Source: Pelomonas sp. BJYL3 (GTDB lineage Bacteria > Pseudomonadota > Gammaproteobacteria > Burkholderiales > Burkholderiaceae_C). Taken from it: DNA of 64,000 bases. A model generated the notes under the pieces. That model worked only from the letters and a program-made list of their open reading frames with translations, ran no database searches and was not told the DNA's origin. The position numbers and the translations under genes are program-made. Positions within the stretch are counted from its first letter, which is position 1, and every line of letters begins with the position of its first letter. This document shows, one piece after another, positions 53,755 through 63,136 of this stretch. The DNA lies in NCBI RefSeq assembly GCF_027257975.1, contig NZ_JANZKX010000004.1:372001-436000 (forward strand), read 5' to 3'.

Positions 53755-55386
53755 ATGCGGAGGTTTGCACACCGGGGGAGGTCATCCGGCGGCTACGACC
53801 AAAACGTTGGCAAGGCGGGGGTCATCTACATCCTCGAGAACGATGGCCTTCGGTCAGGCTGGCTGAAGATCGGCTGTAGCAGTCGCTCGGGAGCGATTCG
53901 CGCAACCGAGCTCAATATGGATGCGAACACCGGCACGCCTGCGGCGTTTAGGTGCGTCTTCGAGGTCCATACCGTCGACTGCGGTCTCGCTGAGCGAGTA
54001 GTCTTCAAGGAACTGTCTGGCCATCGTCGGGGTAAATGGGGACAGGAATTCTTTGAAGTTGACCTTAGTCACGCCCGGACAGTCATTCGACGTGTTTGCT
54101 CGGAAATCGATGGGACCAGGGCACCGCCTCCACTGACGCCTCAAAAGCCGCGTCAGTCGGCGCCGTCTCCTCGACCACAGCTTGCCCCGCCGGTCTTCCG
54201 ACAAGCCAGCCCTTCGCTTGCAGCCGCGACGCCAGCACCAGTGCCGGCACCGATTCCACAGAGCCCAATCAAGCTTCGATGGGTGTTTGCGCTGCTTTTC
54301 TTCGGCATATTCGTTTGGGTCAAGTTGAAGCCCGAAGCGAAGCGGACGGCGGCTCCCCCACCCGCCATACACCCTGCCAACCCGTCACCGGCGCCTCGAC
54401 CACCCAAGGCCACCCAGAAGCGTTCTACCACGTTGGCGCCTGCTCACACCGCAATCGACGAGGCCCACGCTGCGCCCCGTGGATTCGCCGATCCCGTACT
54501 CGCAAGTTCGCCATCCGGTTCCATTGAGAGCGGCCGCGATCAGGCTCCCACCTCGGCTGGCGAGCCAGCTCCCACAGCCGGTACGTCGATGCCAAATTAC
54601 TTTGAAGACTCAACGTCGCCGAACGTCAAAGGAGAGCGCTCGAAGCGTCGGATTGAGGCGGATTCATCGTCTCCATCGACTGGACTGACTCGTGCCGACC
54701 TCACCGTCGACGAGCGCGTATCTTTGGAGTCCATTTGCTCGTCAGCCAAGTTCAACCACGGAGCCCTGGCCTATCAACAGTGCGCAGATCGACAACTATT
54801 GGAGCTCGCTCAGGTCTCACGGAAGCATGACTTGTCTGGAATGGACATGAGCGAGCGCCAATCGCTGAGTTCTGCCTGCACCACGGCTCAATTCAACCAA
54901 GGTCCCGCTGCGTACCACCTCTGCATTGAGCGCCAGCTACAGATGCTTCGCGACGCTCCCCGCGCGCCTGACCTGTCCGGACTGAATCATGAGGAACGGT
55001 CATCGCTTGACCTTGCCTGCAGTAGCGCCAAGCTTACTCTCGGCCCTGCGGCCTACAACCAGTGCCGCGCTAGTCAACTGGCGCAAATGAGTAGTGCCCC
55101 GGGACCGATAAACCTGTCCAGATTGAATCAAGCGGAGCGCGTTTCCATATATTCGACCTGTTCGCAAGCGAGACTCAGCCTAGGACCTGCAGCACTCAGA
55201 AAGTGCCTTGCAAAGCAGATGCAGTTGCTTAGCGAGGCTCCAGCTGCGATTGACCTACGCAGGTTCCCTCGGGAAATGCGTACGGCAATCGAGTCAGCAT
55301 GCACGCAGGCGATGCTCATGCTGGGCCCTGCTGAATACAACCGCTGCATTGCCAAGCAGGTCAGCCAGCTTGAGGGCACACCCTAG
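53755..55386 (+). CDS. membrane-anchored GIY-YIG (T5orf172-like) protein with Cys-pair repeats
   Basis: A 543-residue protein. Residues about 22-115 form a T5orf172/MUG113-like GIY-YIG nuclease domain (GVIYILEN, WLKIGCSS, LAERVVFKELSGH, WGQEFFEVDL). A Pro/Ala-rich linker, one membrane helix (LRWVFALLFFGIFVWVKL, about 175-190), a second Pro-rich linker and five 47-residue repeats follow. If the nuclease is cytoplasmic, the repeats lie in the periplasm, where their cysteine pairs could form disulfides. The layout recalls membrane nucleases that attack incoming phage DNA, but the repeat domain is new to me. The start is the ATG with AAAGG upstream. Confidence 0.65.
   Translation: MRRFAHRGRSSGGYDQNVGKAGVIYILENDGLRSGWLKIGCSSRSGAIRATELNMDANTGTPAAFRCVFEVHTVDCGLAERVVFKELSGHRRGKWGQEFFEVDLSHARTVIRRVCSEIDGTRAPPPLTPQKPRQSAPSPRPQLAPPVFRQASPSLAAATPAPVPAPIPQSPIKLRWVFALLFFGIFVWVKLKPEAKRTAAPPPAIHPANPSPAPRPPKATQKRSTTLAPAHTAIDEAHAAPRGFADPVLASSPSGSIESGRDQAPTSAGEPAPTAGTSMPNYFEDSTSPNVKGERSKRRIEADSSSPSTGLTRADLTVDERVSLESICSSAKFNHGALAYQQCADRQLLELAQVSRKHDLSGMDMSERQSLSSACTTAQFNQGPAAYHLCIERQLQMLRDAPRAPDLSGLNHEERSSLDLACSSAKLTLGPAAYNQCRASQLAQMSSAPGPINLSRLNQAERVSIYSTCSQARLSLGPAALRKCLAKQMQLLSEAPAAIDLRRFPREMRTAIESACTQAMLMLGPAEYNRCIAKQVSQLEGTP
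54690..55383 (+). repeat. five degenerate repeats of about 141 bases (47 residues)
   Basis: Repeats begin LTVDERVSLESICSSA, MDMSERQSLSSACTTA, LNHEERSSLDLACSSA, LNQAERVSIYSTCSQA and FPREMRTAIESACTQA. Each has a second cysteine 15 residues later (AAYQQC, AAYHLC, AAYNQC, AALRKC, AEYNRC type), giving a C-x14-C pair in every unit. Confidence 0.8.
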
Positions 55387-55483
55387 TGCGAAAGATGGAT
55401 TCTTGCGGTGGCCAAGCAGCAGCGCCCGCTGGCACCTAGCCAGCACGCCCCTGCAGCGCAACAGCAACAAGCAGCGGCGTGAA

Positions 55484-55738
55484 CTAAGCGCGCTTCGGCG
55501 ACGTCAATAGCTCGCCAACAGACACCCCAAGCGTCAGCGCAATGCGCTCCACGTTGTCGATAGAAATGTTCCGAGCTTGCCGCTCGACATGCCCGATGAA
55601 GGTCCGGTGTAGCCCGCATTCAAGGGCCAGGGCCTCCTGGCTATAGCCTCGTGCCGCTCTCAGGCGAATCATGTTCACGGCCAGGATCTCCCGGGCGCTC
55701 ATGAACTTCTTTTCGCTGTTGGCTTTTGCTGACGACAC
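55484..55738 (-). CDS. XRE family transcriptional regulator
   Basis: An 84-residue helix-turn-helix repressor with the full XRE motif (RAARGYSQEALALECGLHRTFIGHVERQ, quoted in parts). Single domain, no sensor part. It is transcribed toward the GIY-YIG gene and away from a membrane protein gene; three spaced copies of a TTTA..GTC word sit just upstream of its start and are possible operators. Confidence 0.85.
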   Translation of the reverse strand: MSSAKANSEKKFMSAREILAVNMIRLRAARGYSQEALALECGLHRTFIGHVERQARNISIDNVERIALTLGVSVGELLTSPKRA

Positions 55739-55748
55739 GCCTAGCAGT

Positions 55749-55787
55749 GTTTATGTCGTCCGCTTTAGAGTCACCCGCGTTTAAGTC
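55749..55787. promoter_or_regulatory. candidate XRE operator repeats
   Basis: GTTTATGTC (55749-55757), CTTTAGAGTC (55763-55772) and GTTTAAGTC (55779-55787) recur at about 14-16 base spacing, and an inverted CTAAAC follows at 55793-55798. The spacing suits binding on alternate faces or one and a half turns. This is inference. Confidence 0.4.
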
Positions 55788-55871
55788 TCAATCTAAACAG
55801 CAAGGGTCGGCGTCAGAAGTGGTGGGGAACCTCCCTGTCTTTGCCAGATCGACCCCGCCAGGGAGTTCACT

Positions 55872-56525
55872 TTGACCGCATCGTTGCCCATCGTCCTCTT
55901 GTGCTACGCGCTGCTCTGCATTCCGATCCTCAATCTGCTCTTCGGCGCTCTCATTGGTTGGATGCTTGCAATGCGCCTCCTAAGGGAGCGGCGTATCGGC
56001 CGGCTGTTGCTTGGGCTGCCTCTGGCTGCCCTTTGGACGCTCTCCGCGTGCGTCCTGCTCGCAGCCTTCACCAGCAGCCGGTCTGTGCAATCAGGGCCAC
56101 TGCCAGAATGGACTTGGGGGGCCGTTTGGATGGTCGTGCACCTCGGCCTGACACATGGAATCTTCGTGTACGCCAACGCCGGCGGGCGCGCAGGCTATGC
56201 AAAGCAGCTCGCGCTCGCGAATGCCGTCGGACGAGGCCACTTCACCATAGGCTGCGGTTGCCAAGGCTTGCTGCCTCAGCTCTATGTCGACCCAGCCGCG
56301 AAGACCCTCGCATTCGTCGCGGAGAAGTGGTTTCGCATCGAGCCGGCTTCGTTCGTCAGCGCGACGGACATCAGCTACGTCGCCATGAGTGATGGGTCGA
56401 CGAGGGAAGTGGTGCTTCAGCTTAGAACGAATGACTTCAGCACGCCGCTGATCGCCATCGAGATGACAAGCCTTACGCAAGCCCAGGCGTGGCAGCAGCG
56501 GCTGCAGCTGCTTTCCGAGGGGTAG
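55872..56525 (+). CDS. membrane protein of unknown function
   Basis: A 217-residue protein with three to four hydrophobic helices in the first half and a soluble C-terminal domain beginning near residue 105. No family recognised. The start is a TTG with AGGGAG five bases upstream; composition is intermediate between host and island. It is divergent from the XRE gene. Confidence 0.6.
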   Translation: MTASLPIVLLCYALLCIPILNLLFGALIGWMLAMRLLRERRIGRLLLGLPLAALWTLSACVLLAAFTSSRSVQSGPLPEWTWGAVWMVVHLGLTHGIFVYANAGGRAGYAKQLALANAVGRGHFTIGCGCQGLLPQLYVDPAAKTLAFVAEKWFRIEPASFVSATDISYVAMSDGSTREVVLQLRTNDFSTPLIAIEMTSLTQAQAWQQRLQLLSEG

Positions 56526-56928
56526 AGCAAAAGGCTTGGCTCATGTATGCCTTCAAGCTCGGAATTCACGCCTCTTTGAACCCCCTCGCAAAGGCGCGCA
56601 GCAAGCTGCTCGTTCACGACGGCTTCCCACGTAATTCAGCGAGCGGATCGAGGAAGTGCTGGCGCATCGGTGCTGCACGGCAGTGGCTGAAGAGCCGCAC
56701 GCTGTGGCCGGAGAAAGCTCGGAGCGAGGCCCAGCTGCTGCGGAGTGCAAGCGCCGACGGCACATTGAGTGCCATGAGCTCCTAAACCGGCATGTCGTCC
56801 GGCTTCCGTGGCGAGACTTCCGCAGATGCGGGCATTCCGCCATCGTGGCATTCCAGGTCGAGGCGGTCGATCAGCCCACCGGACAAGAAGACGTCGCCGG
56901 CCCTCACGTTGCTCGACAGGAACGTAAA
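56526..56928. other. no gene recognised
   Basis: About 400 bases in which short open frames occur on both strands but none has coding composition, a ribosome-binding site or a recognisable domain. It could be decayed sequence. Confidence 0.4.
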
Positions 56929-57183
56929 TCAATCATTAGGGAGAGCAGCTGCCTTCTCGTCGGCGACGACGCGCAACCACTGCCCAAGCAGTTCCTTGAC
57001 GCAGTGCTGGCAGAGATCGATCTGCACTTGATTGCCATCGCCGAAGACTGACGCGTAGCCCGCCTTGTGATCAACGCTGACGAACTCTTCGAACTCTGTC
57101 TCGCCGAGCTCCGACAGGCGTTCGCAACGGTCACACCTGATCTGCTTCACGAAGCTCTGTGGCCGGACGTCTTTGATGCGCAT
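56929..57183 (-). CDS. small CxxC zinc-binding-like protein
   Basis: An 84-residue protein with IRCDRCERL near residue 15 and LCQHCVKELLGQWLR near residue 57, two CxxC knuckles typical of a zinc ribbon. The rest is acidic and soluble. I recognise the type (small conserved hypothetical, often in accessory DNA), not a function. Confidence 0.6.
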   Translation of the reverse strand: MRIKDVRPQSFVKQIRCDRCERLSELGETEFEEFVSVDHKAGYASVFGDGNQVQIDLCQHCVKELLGQWLRVVADEKAAALPND

Positions 57184-57292
57184 GGTTCACTCCGTTCGCA
57201 GCGCCCAACAGCGATTCGAGCTGGGGCCTGCTTTCACATTACCTGAACAGCGTGCAAGATCGCTCGTTGGTGACCTGAATTGAGGTGCCCTG

Positions 57293-57823
57293 ATGTCAAA
57301 GCCAAGCCACCGCCACTGGAACTACCGTGCGATCCGCTTCGAGCACGGGGAGGACTCTCACATTGCCATCCACGAGGTTCACTACCAAGACGGCATGCCG
57401 GTGGCCTACTCTGAAACCCCGGCCGTAGTGCTCTGGTCAATTGAAGAGCCTGACGGGGCAGGCCTGGCGATCCTGGATCGTATGCGAGAGGCCCTTGTGA
57501 AGCCGGTCCTGCTGGAGTCAGAGTTTCAGGCTTCCCGTCGCGAGTTCGGACTTCTGCCAGGTCGCCAGGTGCCGGAGAACTTTGATGATCCGCTGCCAGA
57601 GGAAGTGGTCCAGGCATTCGAAGACCACCACGTGGAACTGCGGGTGCAACGCACTTCCATGGGTACCGAATACGTTGCTCTTGCAGATGTTCCCTCTGAG
57701 TATCGCGAGGAGTTCTGGGAGCACCTCGGTTCGGTACGCGGCCGCTTGCTAGTCGATGGCTTCTGTGAGGCTGGCCTTCTTTCCGACTGGCTCGCTTGGA
57801 AAACGGTCCCGCTCCGGAACTAG
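57293..57823 (+). CDS. hypothetical protein with WNYR-type N-terminal domain
   Basis: A 176-residue soluble acidic protein. Its first half (HWNYRAIRFEHGEDSHIAIHEV, quoted in part; DGMPVAYSETP) follows a small widespread family of unknown function that is usually found as a stand-alone protein of about 80 residues. Here an extra 95-residue C-terminal part is fused to it. GAGGTG lies in front of the ATG. Confidence 0.6.
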   Translation: MSKPSHRHWNYRAIRFEHGEDSHIAIHEVHYQDGMPVAYSETPAVVLWSIEEPDGAGLAILDRMREALVKPVLLESEFQASRREFGLLPGRQVPENFDDPLPEEVVQAFEDHHVELRVQRTSMGTEYVALADVPSEYREEFWEHLGSVRGRLLVDGFCEAGLLSDWLAWKTVPLRN

Positions 57824-57906
57824 CCCATATGAACCTGATGTGTGTCTTCAGCGCTCAATGTGAAGGCGCCCGCGTATGGCGAGCGTCTTCACATGGCATC
57901 AAGTCA

Positions 57907-58299
57907 CTAGTCCGGAACGTACTGATACGCGAGTTGTTTGCAGACGTAGAGCGCGATCAGCCTGGCGGATTTGATCTCCTCGAAGTGCTCCAAGAAGGTC
58001 GGCAGCTCCATTGACAGGAAGTAGTCGATATCCCAACGCTGTTCACTCGCTTCGTCCAACGGCAGGTTGTGGACCAAGTTCAAGATCCGTCCCGCGCTAA
58101 CGAAGTCGCCGTCCTTGATCTGATCGATCGCCTCCGCAGCACAACGCTCAACGATCTTCCTTGTGCTTGAGACCGCTATCGAATCGAGATCCACCAGGAC
58201 CTTCTGGAGGCATGGCAGAACGTGCTCGTTTGTGCGCCCACCCAGCAGGATGTTCCTGCAGGAGATCAAGCCTTCGGCAATCGGCTGTCTTGTGGTCAT
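57907..58299 (-). CDS. probable immunity protein for Rhs toxin
   Basis: A 130-residue helical protein of no recognised family. Its ATG shares one base with the TGA of the Rhs gene (TGATG), the tight coupling seen for toxin/immunity pairs, and it has lower GC than the Rhs core. No signal peptide, so it would act in the cytoplasm, which fits a nuclease-like toxin. The role is inferred from position. Confidence 0.65.
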   Translation of the reverse strand: MTTRQPIAEGLISCRNILLGGRTNEHVLPCLQKVLVDLDSIAVSSTRKIVERCAAEAIDQIKDGDFVSAGRILNLVHNLPLDEASEQRWDIDYFLSMELPTFLEHFEEIKSARLIALYVCKQLAYQYVPD

Positions 58300-61200
58300 C
58301 AGTACCCCCCGGGTGTAAAGGTCAAGTCATCAGGCGTCTTGTAAGCACCGAAGGGCAGTTCAACCCTCTTGATCGGAACCTCCGCAACACCTGCACGTGG
58401 TGCCGCGAGTGCCCGATGGTGACCATCGAGGATGTACAACTTGCCCTGATGCTCAGTCACGGTGAGCGGCTCTTTGATCCCTTCTGCGCGGATGTTTTTG
58501 ACGAGCCTATCGAGCTGCTTGTTGCTCATCGTCTTGCCGTGCGTGGCGATCAGTTCTCCAACCCTGACTGTCTCCGCTGCCCCCTTTGCGGCAGGCAAGA
58601 AAGCCATAGCAAGCACGAACCCATCGCCTTTACTCGCATGTCCCTCTAAAACGTTGGCCAAGGAGTCAAAGGTGCCCATTGTTCCCTCCCAAGCCATTGA
58701 GGGCAGCATCAGGGCAGGCAGGAACAACTTCGCAGTATCAGGGAAACTCGGGAAATCGGCGGCCAAAGCTCGGCCTTCACTGGCCGCAGCACGGAACACC
58801 GACCTAGAGGCTCCAGTTGTCGATGTCCCCAATGCGCGGGCATCAGAAGTCCCCCGCATCCTGACACAAGCTTCGGAACATTCAGCGGGCTCACGCCCGT
58901 CCGGATCAATCTTGGCGTACGGGTTGTTGTCGACGTAGGTATAGAGCCCGAAGCCCTTGCCCGTATTGGCGTCGGTAACGATGGGATCGACGCTGAGGAA
59001 TCTGCCGACGATGGGATCGTAATACCGCTGCTGCATGTACACGAGCTCAGTCTCCGCATCCTGCACATGCCCCGTGTAGCCCATCAGGCTGGTCGCCGGC
59101 CCGGGCTTGGTGCCGGCCGCCACATAGCCGTAGGGCTCGTAGCGCGTGCGGTTCAGCAACGTGCCCGTGGGCCCGGTATGGGCCACCGGGCTGCCCAGGA
59201 CGTCGGTGTGCACGTATTGCGTGCCACTGGCGCTGTTGACCTCGGCAATCGCCTTGCCGGCCAGGTAGATGTAGGCCGTGGTGCTGGCCGGGCGTGAGCC
59301 GCCGCTGCTGGTGCTCCACAGCAGCTGGCCGGCCTGGCTGTAGAGCGAGAGGCGCGTGCTGCCGTCGCCCCCGCCGCTGACCTGGATGCGCCGGCCCAGG
59401 CCGTCGTACACATAGCTCCCGCCAGGCACCGCGGACTGCAGGCGGTTGCCCTGGTCGAAGAAGTACTGCTGGGCGCCCTTGCGCTTGATGTTCCCGTACG
59501 GGTCGTAGTCGTAGAGCTGCTGCGTGCCGTTGACGTCCACCCGGTTCAGCCGGTTCGTGCCGTCCAGGTAGTTCAGCGTGACGTTGCGGCTGCCCACATT
59601 GGCGGTCTTGAGGTTGTCCGCCGCGTCGTAGGTGTAGGCCGCAGTGCCCCAGACGCCAGGGGCGCTGACGGTCTTGAGGCGGTCCAGGTCGTCATAGACC
59701 ATGCTGCGGCTGAAGACGTTCTCCTGCCGGTCACTGATGCTGTTGACGTTGCCGTTGGCGTCGTAGACATAGACGTCATTGAGCACGCCCGCATCTTGCT
59801 TGCTTTCCGGCAGACCGCGCAGGTTCAGCCCCTGCGTGTGCTGGATGCCGTTGCCGAAGCGGAAGCTGTTGACCGCCCCGTTGGGATGGAAGCTCAGGCC
59901 CGTGGCGAAGCTGCCCACCTGGCTGGGCTCGCCCAGGGCATTAGGCACATAGCTGACACCTGGGCCGCCGGTGGGGTAGCTCAGGCTGGCCAGGTGGCCG
60001 TTGGGGCTGTAGCCCCAGCTGAAGATCCAGCTCTGGCCGCCGTAGCTGAGTGTCTCAGTGCTGATCAGGCGCAGGCTGTTGTAGACATAGCTCCAGGTGC
60101 TGCCGTTGCTGCTCACGGTCTTGAGCTTGCCGTCAGGCCAGTATTCGCGCGTGATGCCCGGGCTGGTGTCCCCGTAGCTCGTGCTCTTGAGCCGGTTCAT
60201 GGGGTCGTAGCCGTAGCTGATCTTGGCTGTGCTGGCGACGGCCGCCGTGTCGCAGCTGCCCGTGCCCGTCAGGGGCTGACCGGGTGCGCGCCACAAGACG
60301 TTGCCCGCGGCGTCGTAGTCCTGGACCGTCGCATTGATCTCGGGCTCCACGGTCTTGCACAGGCGCTGGCCGGCGTCGTACACATAGCGGCGCGTCACCC
60401 CGCCCCGGCTGATGGCCGTGGGCTTGCCAAGGGCATCCCGTTCGATGCGCACGCTCACCCCCTCCGGCGCATCCAAGCCAGCCAGCTGCGCCTCTTCCGG
60501 CTTGTCCAGCGCCCAGAAGGTTTGCGTCGTACTCTTGCCCCGTGGATTGCTCAGCACCGTCTTGAAGCCATCCTGGTAGTCCCAGCTGGAGACCAGCACG
60601 CCCAGCTCGCTGTCCGCCTCCGTGCGCTTGAGTCGGCCCAGCGCGTCGTAACTCATGCGCTTGCCCGGGCTGGTGATGCTGACGCTGGTGGCGTCGCGCT
60701 GCGCATAGCTCTCAAACGCCAGCTGCCCTGCCGCGTCATAGCTCTTGACCAACACCTTGCGCGTGCTCGCCTCCTGGCTTGCGTCGAAGGTCCTGACCAT
60801 CACCGGGCGCCAGAAACCGTCGTAGTAGGTGACCGTGCGGGCATCGCCCTGGCTGATAGTCTGGCGCCAATGACCGGCCGCCAGGCCGTACTCCGGGCTG
60901 CCGACCGGCTCGAAGACCAGGCTCGTTGCCGTCCAGCCGCTGGGCGGTGTGATGCTGGACAGGCGGCCGGCCGCGTCGTAGCCGTAGTCCGTGCTGGCTC
61001 CGGTGGGGTCGGTGTGCCGGGTGATCAGACCCAGATCATTGACCGACGCTGACTCGCTGCTGCCATCGGCATAGCGGACGGTTCGGGGCACGCCGCGCTT
61101 GTAGCTATCGTAAGAGGTGCGATGGCCGGCGCCGTCCTCGTGCCAGGCCAGCGTGCCGTCAGCGTTGTAGCCCTGCTGCCTCTGAAGGACCCCATACCTG

Positions 61201-63101
61201 CTGACCGTCTTGAGCTGCCCAAATTCATTGAACTCGTTCCCGACAGCAAGCCAGCTGCCTATCTGCAACTTGCTCAGCTGCCCCAATACCCAAAGGGAAC
61301 GTTTGTCTTCATAGCTGATCGTTTCTGTCTGGCTCCCAGCCGGCCCTGTCTTCACGACAGTCGTCGGCCTAGCCCATTCGTCAAACGCCGTGGCTTCCCA
61401 AGTGAACGTTCTCCCTTGCTGGGTTACTACTTTTTTGTCCAGTGGGAAATGCCGCAGCGACATAGCACCGTCCCCACGAATGTTGTAGGGCCCGTTGGCC
61501 ACCTTGCTTGGATAGGGGCCGGCGTCCGGGCTGCGGTATCGATAGTCAGTGACGCGCAGCGCTGCACTACCGTCCCAACCTTCCTCCGATTTCAGCAGCA
61601 GACCTTCGTTAACCGACCAGCGTGTGCCAAAGGTCAGGCGTGTTTTTGCTCCAGACGGGAACGTCTGAATCACCGTCTTGCTTCCTGCACAGGCGGGACA
61701 TAATTCATTTGACCCTACGGCTGCGGGGTATTCATATTGCCAAATCAATGGCTTCAAAAGGCCTGCGGCCGTAATTTTCTTTTGTGTTAGTGATTTTACG
61801 CCAATATAGACGGATGGATAGATCGATGTGAACATCGACGTATTCAAAAATGGCTTGCACTGGGTCACGTCCGTGCGCGCGTGTTCGGTGTCGGTGAGTG
61901 TGAACTCGGCTACAGCGCCAGAGGGGTGCGTCATCGTCTTCTTATACGCCCCCCCGATCCCGTAGAAATGACTCGAACAATCCGACGGGGCCGACAATGA
62001 GACCACACCGACCTGAAGGTTGTCGCCTCCAAATGTCCAGGCCGTGGCGTCAGGCAGTACAACTCTTGACAGCAGCGGCGCGGCACCGGATATCCCACTG
62101 TATTCATAGCTCCATGTCCGCATGCCATCGGAGACAGTAGAGATGAGGTTCGTATTGGGGTGATAGCTTATGCGTAGACTACGCTGGTCACTGGCATCAA
62201 TCGACAACAGCCTCCATGGGGCGTTTTTGTCATACGAATACGTCACCGTATTTCCGTGGCGATCCTTTATTTTCGTCGGAAGAATCAATACCTCGCTACG
62301 GGGCATGAATAGAACATTTACGTTCGCTGCGGGATCCATCCCTTGGCGCAAAGATTGAATGGCGCCCGTCTTTTTCGATCCAAGGTAGGCCGGGTAGGAG
62401 CGCGCCACCATCCAATTGAATGTGTACTCCACACCATCCGGCGACAGCGCTATAAATCCCTCGCCATCGAACGCACTATCGGCGTGCAGGCTGTTTGTGC
62501 ATCGAAATTGCCACCCTTGCTTCGTTACTACTCCATAGACATTTCCATCGGTCGGGGCGCTTTTGTTTTCTGGTGCCCGGGACAGCATATCCTGCTCGCC
62601 GATTCCAGGAACGTAGATTTGATAGCCATGCCAAAACTCGCGTGACGGTATGGTCATGGTATGCGTTTGATTCCATCCTGTCGCAGCGTCGAGAAATATT
62701 GAGCATCTTTTCAGCGGCTCTACGCCAGATGTCTGCCAACCGGAACGCTCGTCAAATACACCTTTGAGATGGGGAATCTCAAGTTCCCATTCACCAAAAT
62801 GGTGCTGATAGGATCCAGCCGACCCCGTCGTCAACCGGCGCCCGATCGCAACCGGCAACGCAAAGTTGCCGGGTAGTGACACGTCTGTTTGCGAAAAGCT
62901 CAATGCGCCGGTATAGGCGCTGACGCGCTCTCCGAACAGGTCGGTGCCCAGTTGCGTCAGCTGTCCTCGAACCAGTTTGCCGTTCTCCTGATAGCCTTCT
63001 TCGGCCAGCACGTTTGCGGCCCCACTCACCAGTAGCAGGGCCATAGGAATAACGCTGACGCTTCGCAGCAAGGAACGTGTCCACCCAAATGCTTTATTCA
63101 T
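58299..63101 (-). CDS. secreted Rhs repeat protein with ParB/sulfiredoxin-like toxin tail
   Basis: A 1600-residue polymorphic toxin. A Sec signal peptide (MALLLVSGAANVLAEE region) opens the protein at the ATG at 63101, which has a GGAATTGAG context. A long array of YD/RHS repeats follows to about residue 1300, with the RHS-associated core at about 1360-1410 (YYDPIVGRFLSVDP, YTYVDNNPYAKIDPDG). The variable tail (from about 1420) contains a ParB/Srx-like domain at about 1514-1590 (IRAEGIKEPLTVTEHQGK, DGHHRALAAP), which can act as a nuclease or NTP-binding toxin. The tail is lower in GC than the core, as expected for tail exchange. It is Sec-exported rather than PAAR-linked, so no type VI secretion link is visible. 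An earlier ATG at 63140 is possible. Confidence 0.85.
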   Translation of the reverse strand: MNKAFGWTRSLLRSVSVIPMALLLVSGAANVLAEEGYQENGKLVRGQLTQLGTDLFGERVSAYTGALSFSQTDVSLPGNFALPVAIGRRLTTGSAGSYQHHFGEWELEIPHLKGVFDERSGWQTSGVEPLKRCSIFLDAATGWNQTHTMTIPSREFWHGYQIYVPGIGEQDMLSRAPENKSAPTDGNVYGVVTKQGWQFRCTNSLHADSAFDGEGFIALSPDGVEYTFNWMVARSYPAYLGSKKTGAIQSLRQGMDPAANVNVLFMPRSEVLILPTKIKDRHGNTVTYSYDKNAPWRLLSIDASDQRSLRISYHPNTNLISTVSDGMRTWSYEYSGISGAAPLLSRVVLPDATAWTFGGDNLQVGVVSLSAPSDCSSHFYGIGGAYKKTMTHPSGAVAEFTLTDTEHARTDVTQCKPFLNTSMFTSIYPSVYIGVKSLTQKKITAAGLLKPLIWQYEYPAAVGSNELCPACAGSKTVIQTFPSGAKTRLTFGTRWSVNEGLLLKSEEGWDGSAALRVTDYRYRSPDAGPYPSKVANGPYNIRGDGAMSLRHFPLDKKVVTQQGRTFTWEATAFDEWARPTTVVKTGPAGSQTETISYEDKRSLWVLGQLSKLQIGSWLAVGNEFNEFGQLKTVSRYGVLQRQQGYNADGTLAWHEDGAGHRTSYDSYKRGVPRTVRYADGSSESASVNDLGLITRHTDPTGASTDYGYDAAGRLSSITPPSGWTATSLVFEPVGSPEYGLAAGHWRQTISQGDARTVTYYDGFWRPVMVRTFDASQEASTRKVLVKSYDAAGQLAFESYAQRDATSVSITSPGKRMSYDALGRLKRTEADSELGVLVSSWDYQDGFKTVLSNPRGKSTTQTFWALDKPEEAQLAGLDAPEGVSVRIERDALGKPTAISRGGVTRRYVYDAGQRLCKTVEPEINATVQDYDAAGNVLWRAPGQPLTGTGSCDTAAVASTAKISYGYDPMNRLKSTSYGDTSPGITREYWPDGKLKTVSSNGSTWSYVYNSLRLISTETLSYGGQSWIFSWGYSPNGHLASLSYPTGGPGVSYVPNALGEPSQVGSFATGLSFHPNGAVNSFRFGNGIQHTQGLNLRGLPESKQDAGVLNDVYVYDANGNVNSISDRQENVFSRSMVYDDLDRLKTVSAPGVWGTAAYTYDAADNLKTANVGSRNVTLNYLDGTNRLNRVDVNGTQQLYDYDPYGNIKRKGAQQYFFDQGNRLQSAVPGGSYVYDGLGRRIQVSGGGDGSTRLSLYSQAGQLLWSTSSGGSRPASTTAYIYLAGKAIAEVNSASGTQYVHTDVLGSPVAHTGPTGTLLNRTRYEPYGYVAAGTKPGPATSLMGYTGHVQDAETELVYMQQRYYDPIVGRFLSVDPIVTDANTGKGFGLYTYVDNNPYAKIDPDGREPAECSEACVRMRGTSDARALGTSTTGASRSVFRAAASEGRALAADFPSFPDTAKLFLPALMLPSMAWEGTMGTFDSLANVLEGHASKGDGFVLAMAFLPAAKGAAETVRVGELIATHGKTMSNKQLDRLVKNIRAEGIKEPLTVTEHQGKLYILDGHHRALAAPRAGVAEVPIKRVELPFGAYKTPDDLTFTPGGY

Positions 63102-63136
63102 CTCAATTCCCTGAATCTTGATCAATGCCTGTCCGC

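Noticed and set aside
34215-63100. CRISPR array or CRISPR-associated Tn7 element
   Set aside because: No array of regularly spaced identical repeats and no cas gene was found in the island, despite the TnsA-TnsB fusion type being known from some CRISPR-associated elements.
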